Both the position numbers and the translations under genes were made by a program. Of a DNA stretch of 27,151 bases, positions 17,041 through 23,116 are shown piece after piece. The DNA comes from a virus: the IMG/VR virus record IMGVR_UViG_3300030104_005567, positions 1 to 27,151 of that record, one strand, 5' to 3'. How positions within the stretch are numbered: position 1 is the stretch's first letter; the number at the start of each line of letters is the position of its first letter. A model generated the notes under the pieces. That model did not search any database and had not been told where the DNA came from. It was given only the letters and a program-made list of their open reading frames with translations.

Positions 17041-17055
17041 ACAATTGGAGGAGTT

Positions 17056-17271
17056 ATGAGTTATTCAAAATATTCTAGAAAACTTAAAACTAGATTCACA
17101 TTTTATCTCTTCAGAGATTGTATTGTGGTCTGTATAGGTGATCGGAGAGCACGTAGGATCTGTACTGGAGGGAAACTGATAGGAAAGATGCTACACACAA
17201 CAGAGAACAGATTCAAGAGGGATTGTGAAAGATGGTACAGAAAGCACATAAAGAGAGCGGAGTTAGTATGA
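17056..17271 (+). CDS. Small basic protein (71 aa), first early gene
   Basis: Unrecognised, with a strong TTGGAGGAG ribosome site. The 71 residues are rich in Arg and Lys (SRKLKTRFTFYLFRD, DRRARRICTGG, RFKRDCERWYRKHIKRAE) with a hydrophobic VVCIG strand, and look like a compact basic beta/alpha protein. Being first in the early operon and strongly basic, it could bind nucleic acid (inference). Its stop overlaps the next start as ATGA. No family is recognised. Confidence 0.6.
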   Translation: MSYSKYSRKLKTRFTFYLFRDCIVVCIGDRRARRICTGGKLIGKMLHTTENRFKRDCERWYRKHIKRAELV

Positions 17272-17567
17272 CTCTGGGAGGATGGATAGAGCTATATATG
17301 AGTAAGACAGGATACTCATATAGGGCTCTAGCAGATAGGATCGGAGTATCTCACTACTCTGTAAGAGCCTGGGGGAGAGATGTTAATCTCCCTAGGATAG
17401 ATAACATTGTGATGATGTGTGAAGTATTCGGAGAGTCATTGGACCGTAGACCTACACAATTAGTGTTTGAGATGTTGCTGTATCTACCAGAGTTAAAGAT
17501 GGCAGATCAGAGGTGGCTTAAGAGAACAAATGAGGGAGGGATAAAAAATAATAATAATAATCCTTGA
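17268..17567 (+). CDS. HTH regulator (Cro/C1-like)
   Basis: Likely DNA-binding regulator. The ATG at 17268 is chosen over one 36 bases upstream because it forms an ATGA with the previous stop and has GCGGAG upstream. Residues about 4-50 (WIELYMSKTGYSYRALADRIGVSHYSVRAWGRDVNLP) fit the Cro/C1 helix-turn-helix: helix, A-D-R-I-G-V turn, S-V-R-A-W recognition helix, then the LPRIDNIVMMCEVF helix. About 50 further residues may dimerise. The 3' end encodes a run of Asn (AAT repeats) over the next promoter. Just downstream lies a 17-base operator-like dyad, which this protein could bind. Confidence 0.75.
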   Translation: MTLGGWIELYMSKTGYSYRALADRIGVSHYSVRAWGRDVNLPRIDNIVMMCEVFGESLDRRPTQLVFEMLLYLPELKMADQRWLKRTNEGGIKNNNNNP

Positions 17568-17593
17568 CAGTAAACTTTTTTATATGATATAAG
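17564..17593 (+). promoter_or_regulatory. Consensus sigma70 promoter for the main early operon
   Basis: Perfect TTGACA at 17564-17569, an 18-base T-rich spacer, and TATAAG at 17588-17593. The -35 overlaps the stop of the HTH regulator gene. Transcription would start close to the operator-like dyad at 17598-17614. Confidence 0.8.
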
Positions 17594-17597
17594 AAAG

Positions 17598-17614
17598 TAT
17601 ACTCAATGAGTATA
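17598..17614. promoter_or_regulatory. Operator-like 17-base dyad at the promoter start site
   Basis: TATACTC-AAT-GAGTATA is a perfect inverted repeat with 7-base arms. It lies 5 bases after the -10 hexamer, over the expected transcription start, the classic place for a repressor to block initiation. The half-site GAGTATA also occurs at 4099-4105 (capsid promoter) and 15579-15585 (before the endolysin). Confidence 0.65.
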
Positions 17615-17638
17615 ACCAATAAACCAATAAACCAATAA
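17615..17638 (+). repeat. Three tandem ACCAATAA repeats in the 5' leader
   Basis: Three perfect 8-base copies directly after the dyad, in the untranslated leader before the GAGGTACA ribosome site. Two related copies (ACCAATAA, ACCAATAG) lie at 23088-23103 just before the VapE-like gene. The leader could bind a protein or RNA, or be simple slippage. Confidence 0.75.
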
Positions 17639-17650
17639 ACGAGGTACAAA

Positions 17651-17950
17651 ATGCAACGTAGGACAGTAAATAAGTTAAGAAAAGCAATTGAGAAAGAAAT
17701 CTCACCTTTAGCAGATATGGGAAACCAAATAGCTGATCAAATAGAAACATTGATTAGCAGCGCTAGAGATGATGATGAAACTTATCAGATGGAAAAGAGC
17801 GAAAGATGGCTAGAATCTGAAAAAGGAGAAGAATTCCAAGAGAGACTAGACAATCTTGATAACTACGAAGAGCTTTTAGAGAAATTCAGATACCTAACAG
17901 ATGAGATCGATAATGCAGTTATGGAATTTCTAAACGGTATAGAACATTAA
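17651..17950 (+). CDS. Small acidic coiled-coil protein (99 aa)
   Basis: Unrecognised. It starts at the GAGGTACAAAATG site, is very acidic and mostly helical, with MGNQIADQIETLISSA, an SERWLESEKGEEFQERLDNL segment (about residues 49-68) and DEIDNAVMEFLNG. The S-E-R-W-L-E-S-E-K-G-E core is frequent in small phage early proteins of unknown function. No membrane segment or HTH is seen. As first gene after the strong regulated promoter it is probably made early and abundantly, possibly as a protein-binding inhibitor or DNA mimic (inference from its acidity only). Confidence 0.65.
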   Translation: MQRRTVNKLRKAIEKEISPLADMGNQIADQIETLISSARDDDETYQMEKSERWLESEKGEEFQERLDNLDNYEELLEKFRYLTDEIDNAVMEFLNGIEH

Positions 17951-17962
17951 AGGAGGTACAAG

Positions 17963-18097
17963 ATGACTAGAGAAAGAGCCAGAAAGATGGGAAAGGATAT
18001 AGGACTGGGATGGATGGCTTTTGGAATGGCTCTCCTCTTTGCTCCAATGATTAAGCTGCTAGTGTTTCTCTGTATGGTTGTTACTGGTGGAGTATGA
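17963..18097 (+). CDS. 44-aa single-TM protein
   Basis: Small gene with a strong AGGAGGTACA site before its ATG. Translation gives MTRERARKMGKDIGLGWM, then a hydrophobic segment (about residues 17-40: AFGMALLFAPMIKLLVFLC) and VVTGGV. A basic N-terminus and one hydrophobic segment predict an inner-membrane peptide. The TGA overlaps the next ATG as ATGA, which supports it as a real gene. Its role is unknown. Confidence 0.65.
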   Translation: MTRERARKMGKDIGLGWMAFGMALLFAPMIKLLVFLCMVVTGGV

Positions 18098-18300
18098 GAA
18101 TCCAGACTTATTACATCCTAGTAATGATTGATAGAGTTACTAAGGAGGTACAGACAGAACTACACAAAACCCAATCCCAGGCTAGAGAGAGGGCTATGGA
18201 GATTATGGGATATATGGGACCTTGGAGAGCTTTTAAAAAGGCTATGGACTCTAGCCCATCAATGATACTCTCTATTCAAACAATATCTATAAATTTATGA
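18094..18300 (+). CDS. Small hypothetical protein (68 aa)
   Basis: Unrecognised. The ATG overlaps the preceding TGA. The protein has an IQTYYILVMIDRVTKEVQTEL beta-hairpin, then the helix QSQARERAMEIMGYMGPWRAFKKAM and a short hydrophobic tail, consistent with a small alpha/beta domain. The next gene begins 7 bases later. An internal GGAGGTACA occurs at 18144-18152 without a start codon next to it, so it is probably not used. Confidence 0.55.
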   Translation: MRIQTYYILVMIDRVTKEVQTELHKTQSQARERAMEIMGYMGPWRAFKKAMDSSPSMILSIQTISINL

Positions 18301-18307
18301 GGTACAA

Positions 18308-19021
18308 ATGACAATAGAAATTAAAAACGCTAAAGAGGCTCTAAAAGAGGGACATACTCATGCTAAGATCTTGATCTGGGCTAACTCTGGAACTGGAAAA
18401 ACTTGGCTATCTGCTACAGCCTCCAATCCCTTAATAATGCTTACGGAGGCAAATGGAGCGGTTAGTGTAGGACACTCTAACCCTCAAGCGGATATCGTAG
18501 TAATTAACACCATTGAACAACTCAGAGAGATTATCAAGTTAGCCAATACAGGGAAGTTAGATAAGTATGATACTTTGGTCTTTGATTCAATAACTGAGAT
18601 CCAGAGGATGTTTAAGGATGAGATTATTGGGAATAAAGAACAGCTCTCTATTAAAGAATGGGGTACTCTAGCTAAGAAGATGCAATCCTTTATCCGTAAG
18701 ATTAGAGATCTACCTTTTCATATTATATGTACAGCCCTAGCAGATAGGACCACAGATGATGAGGGAGCAACACTAAGCAACCTCCCACAGTTCGAGGGAA
18801 AGAAAACAGCTAATGAAATAATGCAGTTCTTCACTGCTGTAGGCTATCTATTTAACACTACAAAGACCATAGAGAATGAGACTGTGAGAGTCCGTAAACT
18901 AATGTTTGAGAGTTCTGATAAGTGGTTTGTTAAACCGTGTCACCCTCTAGGAAACCAAGAGAATCCCAATATGAGTGAGATTATCCAAAGTATAATCACT
19001 GGAGAGGTACAGGGTGATTAA
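18308..19021 (+). CDS. Sak4-like ATP-binding recombination protein
   Basis: Phage RecA-like P-loop ATPase of the Sak4 / AAA_24 type, thought to assist single-strand annealing recombination and replication. Walker A is ANSGTGKT (residues 25-32) and Walker B is LVFDS (90-94), followed by an ICTAL strand with conserved polar end and a TTDDEGATLSNLPQFEGKKTANEIMQFFT segment (about 149-177), typical of this family. At 237 residues it is of normal length. The gene follows a GAGGTACA ribosome site and its last bases overlap the PAPS-reductase-like gene. Together with RusA downstream it makes a recombination set; no separate single-strand binding protein is seen. Confidence 0.85.
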   Translation: MTIEIKNAKEALKEGHTHAKILIWANSGTGKTWLSATASNPLIMLTEANGAVSVGHSNPQADIVVINTIEQLREIIKLANTGKLDKYDTLVFDSITEIQRMFKDEIIGNKEQLSIKEWGTLAKKMQSFIRKIRDLPFHIICTALADRTTDDEGATLSNLPQFEGKKTANEIMQFFTAVGYLFNTTKTIENETVRVRKLMFESSDKWFVKPCHPLGNQENPNMSEIIQSIITGEVQGD

Positions 19022-19859
19022 TTATCGTGAGATGTATGCAGATACAAAAATCATAGTATCTGTATCTGGTGGTAAAGATTCTACAGCTATGTGTCTAAAC
19101 CTTATAGAGAATGGATTCTCTATAACAGAATTTACTAGAGTATTCTGTGATACAGGATGGGAGGATATAACAACCTATCAATATCTAGATTATCTTGAGA
19201 ATCACATAGGACCTATAATAAGACTAAGAGCAAATGTAGCGATAGCACCAGCCAACAGGGAATTAGTTTCTAGGCTAGAGAATCAATTAGGCTTTGAGAG
19301 TGACTTTATTAGATATGTTGTACAATGGGGTAAATTCCCAGCTACTCCACACAAATATTGTACTGATAGACTAAAGATAAGACCCTATACAAGGTATCTA
19401 AGAACCTTAGAAGAGGACTATGTTAATCTAGTAGGAATAAGAGCGGAGGAATCTGTTAAAAGGTCTAAGTATAAAGAATGGGAGTACTTCGATACATTCG
19501 AATGTTATACACACAGACCTCTATTAAACTGGACAGAAAAACAGGTTATAGATATCCACAATAGACATAATGTTCTACCTAATGCTTTGTATTTGAATGG
19601 TCATAGTAGAGTAGGATGCTATCCCTGTATAATGGCTAGAAAAGCAGAAATCAGAAAGATATCAGAGGAAAGGATCTCTATTATTAGAGTACTAGAGAAT
19701 ATATATGATATTACATACTTTAAAGGGGGGAAAATTGATCAGATGAGATCTTGGTCAATGACTAGCAGAGGAGGAACACAATTCTTTTTATTCGATACGG
19801 AGAAACCAACTTGTGAAAAGTGGGGACTCTGTGAATTTGCTAATGGAGGTACAGAATGA
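19014..19859 (+). CDS. PAPS-reductase-like (CysH/DndC-type) protein
   Basis: An adenine nucleotide alpha-hydrolase-fold protein of 281 residues with a SGGKDS P-loop (residues 18-23), a YCTDRLKIRPY motif (Cys116), GIRAEESVKR (141-150), LLNWTEKQVIDI (170-181), and cysteines at 202, 205, 267 and 273 that could hold an iron-sulfur cluster. Family members reduce PAPS or activate sulfur in DNA phosphorothioation (DndC). The start is GTG at 19014, chosen because AGGTACA lies just upstream and because it overlaps the Sak4-like stop. The next gene overlaps by 4 bases and encodes a DPPY methyltransferase-like protein, so a joint nucleic-acid modification role is plausible. A plain sulfate-assimilation function is the alternative. 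Confidence 0.85.
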   Translation: MINYREMYADTKIIVSVSGGKDSTAMCLNLIENGFSITEFTRVFCDTGWEDITTYQYLDYLENHIGPIIRLRANVAIAPANRELVSRLENQLGFESDFIRYVVQWGKFPATPHKYCTDRLKIRPYTRYLRTLEEDYVNLVGIRAEESVKRSKYKEWEYFDTFECYTHRPLLNWTEKQVIDIHNRHNVLPNALYLNGHSRVGCYPCIMARKAEIRKISEERISIIRVLENIYDITYFKGGKIDQMRSWSMTSRGGTQFFLFDTEKPTCEKWGLCEFANGGTE

Positions 19860-20398
19860 GAATTCGTAGAGAGTGGGCTATGCCTAATAAAAATACTTTT
19901 AGCATTAAACCAATACACCATCTAATTACTAAATACTTTATAACAGGACACAAATGGATCGATCCATTTGCTAGAAATAATACCTATGATTGTGTAACTA
20001 ATGATCTCAATCCAGAGTTTAATACAGATTATAATCTGGAGGCTTTGGAGTTCCTAAATCTGTTTGATAATCTCTCTCTGGATGGTGTATTCTTTGATCC
20101 TCCATATAGTCCTAGACAGATAAAAGAATGTTATAACGGTATCGGTAAAAAGGTACAGATGCAAGATACACAAAGTTCTTTCTGGAGCCAGAGAAAGGAT
20201 AAAATTGCAGAACTGATCAAGCCGTTTGGATTATGTATCTCCTTTGGTTGGAATACTAATGGACTGGGATTGAATAGAGGTTTTGAAATATTAGAGATTC
20301 TTATGGTAGCTCATGGAGGGGCACACAATGACACCATAATAACAGTAGAGAGAAAAGCCAGAACACAGTACACGCTAGATCTAGGAGGTACAGAATGA
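19856..20398 (+). CDS. DPPY methyltransferase-like protein
   Basis: A 180-residue protein with SAM-methyltransferase features: KPIHHLI (motif X-like, residues 18-24), WIDPFARNN (motif I-like, 34-42, in place of DPFxGxGT), TNDLNP (48-53), and FFDPPYSPRQ (79-88), the N6-adenine/N4-cytosine type catalytic motif IV. It lacks the classic FxGxG glycine pattern and a clear target recognition domain, so it may be a small or diverged enzyme, or act on a nucleotide or modified base. It overlaps both neighbours by ATGA. Like the PAPS-reductase-like protein it ends GGTE, because the ribosome site of the following gene is read through in this frame. Confidence 0.75.
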   Translation: MRIRREWAMPNKNTFSIKPIHHLITKYFITGHKWIDPFARNNTYDCVTNDLNPEFNTDYNLEALEFLNLFDNLSLDGVFFDPPYSPRQIKECYNGIGKKVQMQDTQSSFWSQRKDKIAELIKPFGLCISFGWNTNGLGLNRGFEILEILMVAHGGAHNDTIITVERKARTQYTLDLGGTE

Positions 20399-20877
20399 GC
20401 AAGCGTAGAAAGTATATAAGAGAAAATGGGAGGGTTCAATATCGGGAGATGTGTCATAGAAAGAGCCCCAGTGAGGAGATACATCTCCAAGGGGTTAAGA
20501 TTGGCTACATCCATAGATATTGGAGTTCTGTGTATTGTACCTGGGTCTGGGAGGCTCAACTACATTATCAAGGTAGAATCTATAGTAATGTGGATACAGA
20601 ATCTAAAGAGAAAATGGTTAGCTGGGCTCAGAAAAAGGTCAAGGCATTAAGAGATCCAGTATTCCCACAGACACTCTCCAGGCTAATCCATCGGAGTGAA
20701 TACACCCAAGAAGACCTAGCGGATCTATGTGGGATAACAAAGGGAGCAATTGCAAAGTGGATCAGCGGTCAATCTCTACCATCTATTACCAGTCTAGTGA
20801 GAATCTCTAGGCTAATTTGTGAGGATTGGGAAAATCAATACTTAATCTTATCCGAAATGGTAGAGTTAGAACGTTAA
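20395..20877 (+). CDS. Two-domain HTH protein (160 aa)
   Basis: Probable DNA-binding protein. The start overlaps the previous stop and follows GGAGGTACA. Residues about 1-90 form a basic aromatic-rich domain of unknown type (YIHRYWSSVYCTWVWEAQLHYQG, EKMVSWAQKKVKAL). Residues about 100-145 are a Cro/C1-like HTH: LIHRSEYTQEDLADLCGITKGAIAKWISGQSLPSI, then a helical end. The TQEDLADLCGI turn and IAKWISGQ recognition helix are clear. It lies within the DNA modification and recombination cluster, not next to an obvious operator, so it could regulate the operon or guide a DNA enzyme. Confidence 0.7.
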   Translation: MSKRRKYIRENGRVQYREMCHRKSPSEEIHLQGVKIGYIHRYWSSVYCTWVWEAQLHYQGRIYSNVDTESKEKMVSWAQKKVKALRDPVFPQTLSRLIHRSEYTQEDLADLCGITKGAIAKWISGQSLPSITSLVRISRLICEDWENQYLILSEMVELER

Positions 20878-20879
20878 AC

Positions 20880-21314
20880 ATGTGGAAGTTAAGCTATCAA
20901 GGGATTCTAACGGGTCCACCCAAACCAATGGGAAGGCCTCGGATGACTAGGAGAGGTACTACATACACTCCTAAGACCTCGAGAGAGTATAAGGAGGAGG
21001 CTGTTGAGAGTATAGCCTCAACCTTAGCAGATGGGTGGACTCCCCTTGATGGTCCTCTCCGCATACAGATAACATTTGTGCACAGTAGACCACAGAGGCT
21101 CCAGAGGAGTTCTGTGAGCACAGGTAGAATCTGGAAAGTTACCAAACCAGATACAGATAACCTATTGAAGATGGTACTTGATACTCTTACCGTGGCTAGA
21201 GTTTGGGAGGATGATAATAGGGTGTGTTCAATATCTTGTAGCGATTATTATGGGGCTATGAATGAGGAGCCTCATACACTTTTTACAGTATATGAATGGG
21301 GAGATGATGCCTAA
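20880..21314 (+). CDS. rusA: RusA-like Holliday junction resolvase
   Basis: Endonuclease that resolves Holliday junctions during phage recombination and packaging. The ATG at 20880, two bases after the upstream stop, is preferred to a TTG at 20826 that would add an unrelated extension. It then has 144 residues. Family hallmarks: PPKPMGRPR near the N-terminus (13-21), a strand with ITFVHSRP, and KPDTDNLLKMVLDTL (residues 89-103), in which the Asp residues bind metal. WEDDNRV (109-115) supplies further acidic residues, and an EW end matches the family. The ribosome site is weak, so translation is probably coupled to the HTH gene. Confidence 0.92.
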   Translation: MWKLSYQGILTGPPKPMGRPRMTRRGTTYTPKTSREYKEEAVESIASTLADGWTPLDGPLRIQITFVHSRPQRLQRSSVSTGRIWKVTKPDTDNLLKMVLDTLTVARVWEDDNRVCSISCSDYYGAMNEEPHTLFTVYEWGDDA

Positions 21315-21942
21315 GATTAATATCCATCTTGGATGTAGCTTGGAGGCTATGAGAGAGATGGAGGATAACCAATATACAATTGCAATAGTAGATCCACCTT
21401 ATGGACTAGATAAAAAGAGTTGGCAAGGTGGAGGACTAAAAGGAGAGGGACAATATGGAAATAGAGCGTTTTTTGCTCATTATGGCAAGGCTACAGGCTG
21501 GGACAAAGCACCCAGTACAGAGTACTTCGAGCAGCTTATGAGAGTATCACAGAATCAAATTATCTGGGGTGGGAATTACTTTGATCTACCCCCTAGCAGA
21601 TGTATAATAGCTTGGGATAAGGTCCAACCTTGGACCAACTTCTCTCAATGGGAAATGGCTTGGACATCCTTTGATAAACCAGCTCCGCTATTCAAATTTG
21701 ATAATAGATACAGTGGTAAGATCCATCCAACCCAGAAACCAATAGAGCTATATAGATGGCTACTAGATAAATTTGTACAGCCTGGAGAGACTGTTCTGGA
21801 TACTCATCTAGGCTCTGGATCTATCGCTTGTGCTTGTTATGATGCTGGAATCTCTCTAGATGCTTGGGAGATTGATGCGGAGTATCACAAAAAGACTGTA
21901 GAGAGGTTCAATGAATACTCTAGACAGATCAAACTATTCTAG
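21307..21942 (+). CDS. DNA methyltransferase, beta-class (N6-adenine or N4-cytosine)
   Basis: Site-specific DNA methyltransferase. The catalytic motif VDPPYGLD comes early (about residues 28-36) and the SAM-binding part late: HPTQKPIELYRWLL (motif X-like), then GETVLDTHLGSGSIACACYDAG (motif I, here DTHLGSGS), AWEID and EYHKKTVERF. The order IV before X-I marks the beta group. The start is taken at ATGCCTAAG (21307); upstream in-frame ATGs at 21262, 21292 and 21304 lie inside the RusA gene. At 211 residues it is compact, with a short recognition region around YSGKI. Likely role: protecting phage DNA from host restriction. It has no partner endonuclease. Confidence 0.88.
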   Translation: MPKINIHLGCSLEAMREMEDNQYTIAIVDPPYGLDKKSWQGGGLKGEGQYGNRAFFAHYGKATGWDKAPSTEYFEQLMRVSQNQIIWGGNYFDLPPSRCIIAWDKVQPWTNFSQWEMAWTSFDKPAPLFKFDNRYSGKIHPTQKPIELYRWLLDKFVQPGETVLDTHLGSGSIACACYDAGISLDAWEIDAEYHKKTVERFNEYSRQIKLF

Positions 21943-21950
21943 GGGGGAGG

Positions 21951-22787
21951 ATGTTTAAGATATCACTGTTTGAGAATAGATTCTCAAGGGTCCCCCAGTC
22001 TATAGAGATAGACCTACATAATCTCAAGAGGGGACTACTGAAACCATCTAAGAACTATCCAGTAAAAGAGAAGAACTCTTTACCTCTATGGAGTCCTACC
22101 ATCTTTAACGGTAACAGGTGCGGAGCCAATGCCATCCAAATCTCTTGTTTAGTGTATGATCTAGATGATGGAACCAGCATAGAAGAGAGAACCAAGTTCC
22201 AAAAGTACAATTATCTATTCCACACTTCATTCTCTCACACTGAAGAGAAACACAAATACAGAATTATCTTCCCATTAGCGGAACCAATACCAGCCAAAGA
22301 CTGGAGAAGAGCCTCTATAGCTGCTAAGAACTTATGGGCTAATACCATTGGAGTAGGCTCTCCAGATAGCTCAGCTATAACAGATGTGGCTAGGATGTAT
22401 TATAGATATGCTATTCCAGATTATAACGGAGCCTCTATCATCCAGCATACTGATTATAATGAGGGAGAGTATCTCTCTCTGGATTATTCTCAGATAGTAT
22501 TTGAGGACCCAAAGAAGAATAGATATAAGAGATGGCAACCAAGGACAGAGGGATCCAAGATGGGAATGGAGGCTCTGTTCCATAATGCCTCATTCAGATT
22601 GGGAATAGCAGAGAAGATCGGAGCCTCTGTAGAGGGAAACACTGCTAGAAATATTCGATGTCCGAATTGTGGAGAGTATGATGTGTATTATAGTATTGAT
22701 CCCTCTTATCCTTACACTGTTTTATATCCTCACTGTAATAGAGTAAACAAATGTGGATGGTGGGGGAGATTGGAGGACCTGTTATGA
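21951..22787 (+). CDS. Primase (prim-pol-like) with C-terminal zinc motif
   Basis: Replication priming protein of 278 residues. A Y-D-L-D-D segment (D70, D72, D73) after the strand IQISCLV fits the metal-binding Asp pair of archaeo-eukaryotic primase-like (AEP) domains. It is followed by FHTSFSHTEEKHKYRIIFPL (about 90-109), a His-containing strand pair, and TDVARMYYRYAIP (about 143-155). The last 45 residues carry CPNC (237-240) and an HCN...KCGWW cluster (C262, C268), a zinc ribbon that may read the template. Its gene ends in an ATGA with an HTH-like gene, and the VapE-like helicase follows, so primase and helicase are separate proteins here rather than one fusion. GGGGGGAGG abuts the ATG. 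Confidence 0.75.
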   Translation: MFKISLFENRFSRVPQSIEIDLHNLKRGLLKPSKNYPVKEKNSLPLWSPTIFNGNRCGANAIQISCLVYDLDDGTSIEERTKFQKYNYLFHTSFSHTEEKHKYRIIFPLAEPIPAKDWRRASIAAKNLWANTIGVGSPDSSAITDVARMYYRYAIPDYNGASIIQHTDYNEGEYLSLDYSQIVFEDPKKNRYKRWQPRTEGSKMGMEALFHNASFRLGIAEKIGASVEGNTARNIRCPNCGEYDVYYSIDPSYPYTVLYPHCNRVNKCGWWGRLEDLL

Positions 22788-23107
22788 AACATAGAGATAT
22801 GGGATATATTCCAGCTAGGCTACATCCGTTTGGATTGTATATCTGGAGAAAATTAAGAGATCAAAATAAGGATGTAGAGTATCTAACTCGAAGAACTGGA
22901 TATAATAGAGAGGCTCTATTAAGAGTATTCAGATGGGATAGACAGCCTCCGCTAGATATGTTCCTAGCAGTAGCGGAGATATTATCTGAGGATAGAGAAG
23001 AGTTTGATCGATACATTATGAATATGTTAGAACAGACTGGAGAATATCAGATGGCTAGGAGGAGACTTAGAGCCAAAGAAAACAAAACCAATAAACCAAT
23101 AGAATAA
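22784..23107 (+). CDS. HTH-like small protein between primase and helicase
   Basis: A 107-residue protein. The ATG at 22784 is chosen because it overlaps the primase stop and has TGGAGG seven bases upstream; an upstream start lies inside the zinc motif of the primase. The segment LYIWRKLRDQNKDVEYLTRRTGYNREALLRVFRWDRQPPLDMFLAVAEIL has the length and helix spacing of a Cro/C1-like HTH, with a long basic recognition helix, and is followed by a charged helical tail. It may assist origin or helicase loading given its place between the two replication genes (inference). Its final codons run over an ACCAATAA repeat. Confidence 0.6.
   Translation: MKHRDMGYIPARLHPFGLYIWRKLRDQNKDVEYLTRRTGYNREALLRVFRWDRQPPLDMFLAVAEILSEDREEFDRYIMNMLEQTGEYQMARRRLRAKENKTNKPIE
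23088..23103 (+). repeat. Two ACCAATAA-type tandem repeats
   Basis: ACCAATAA (23088-23095) and ACCAATAG (23096-23103) match the three leader repeats at 17615-17638. Here they lie in the last codons of the HTH-like gene, just upstream of the VapE-like start. Confidence 0.6.
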
Positions 23108-23116
23108 AGAGGACCA

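Noticed and set aside
17540-17563. A run of AAT repeats read as a microsatellite or regulatory element
   Set aside because: It is the last Asn codons of the HTH regulator gene and is too short to call a functional repeat, though it does raise A-T content just upstream of the promoter.
20826-20879. A TTG start at 20826 for the RusA-like gene
   Set aside because: The extra residues come from the end of the upstream HTH gene in another frame. The ATG at 20880 gives the normal family N-terminus.
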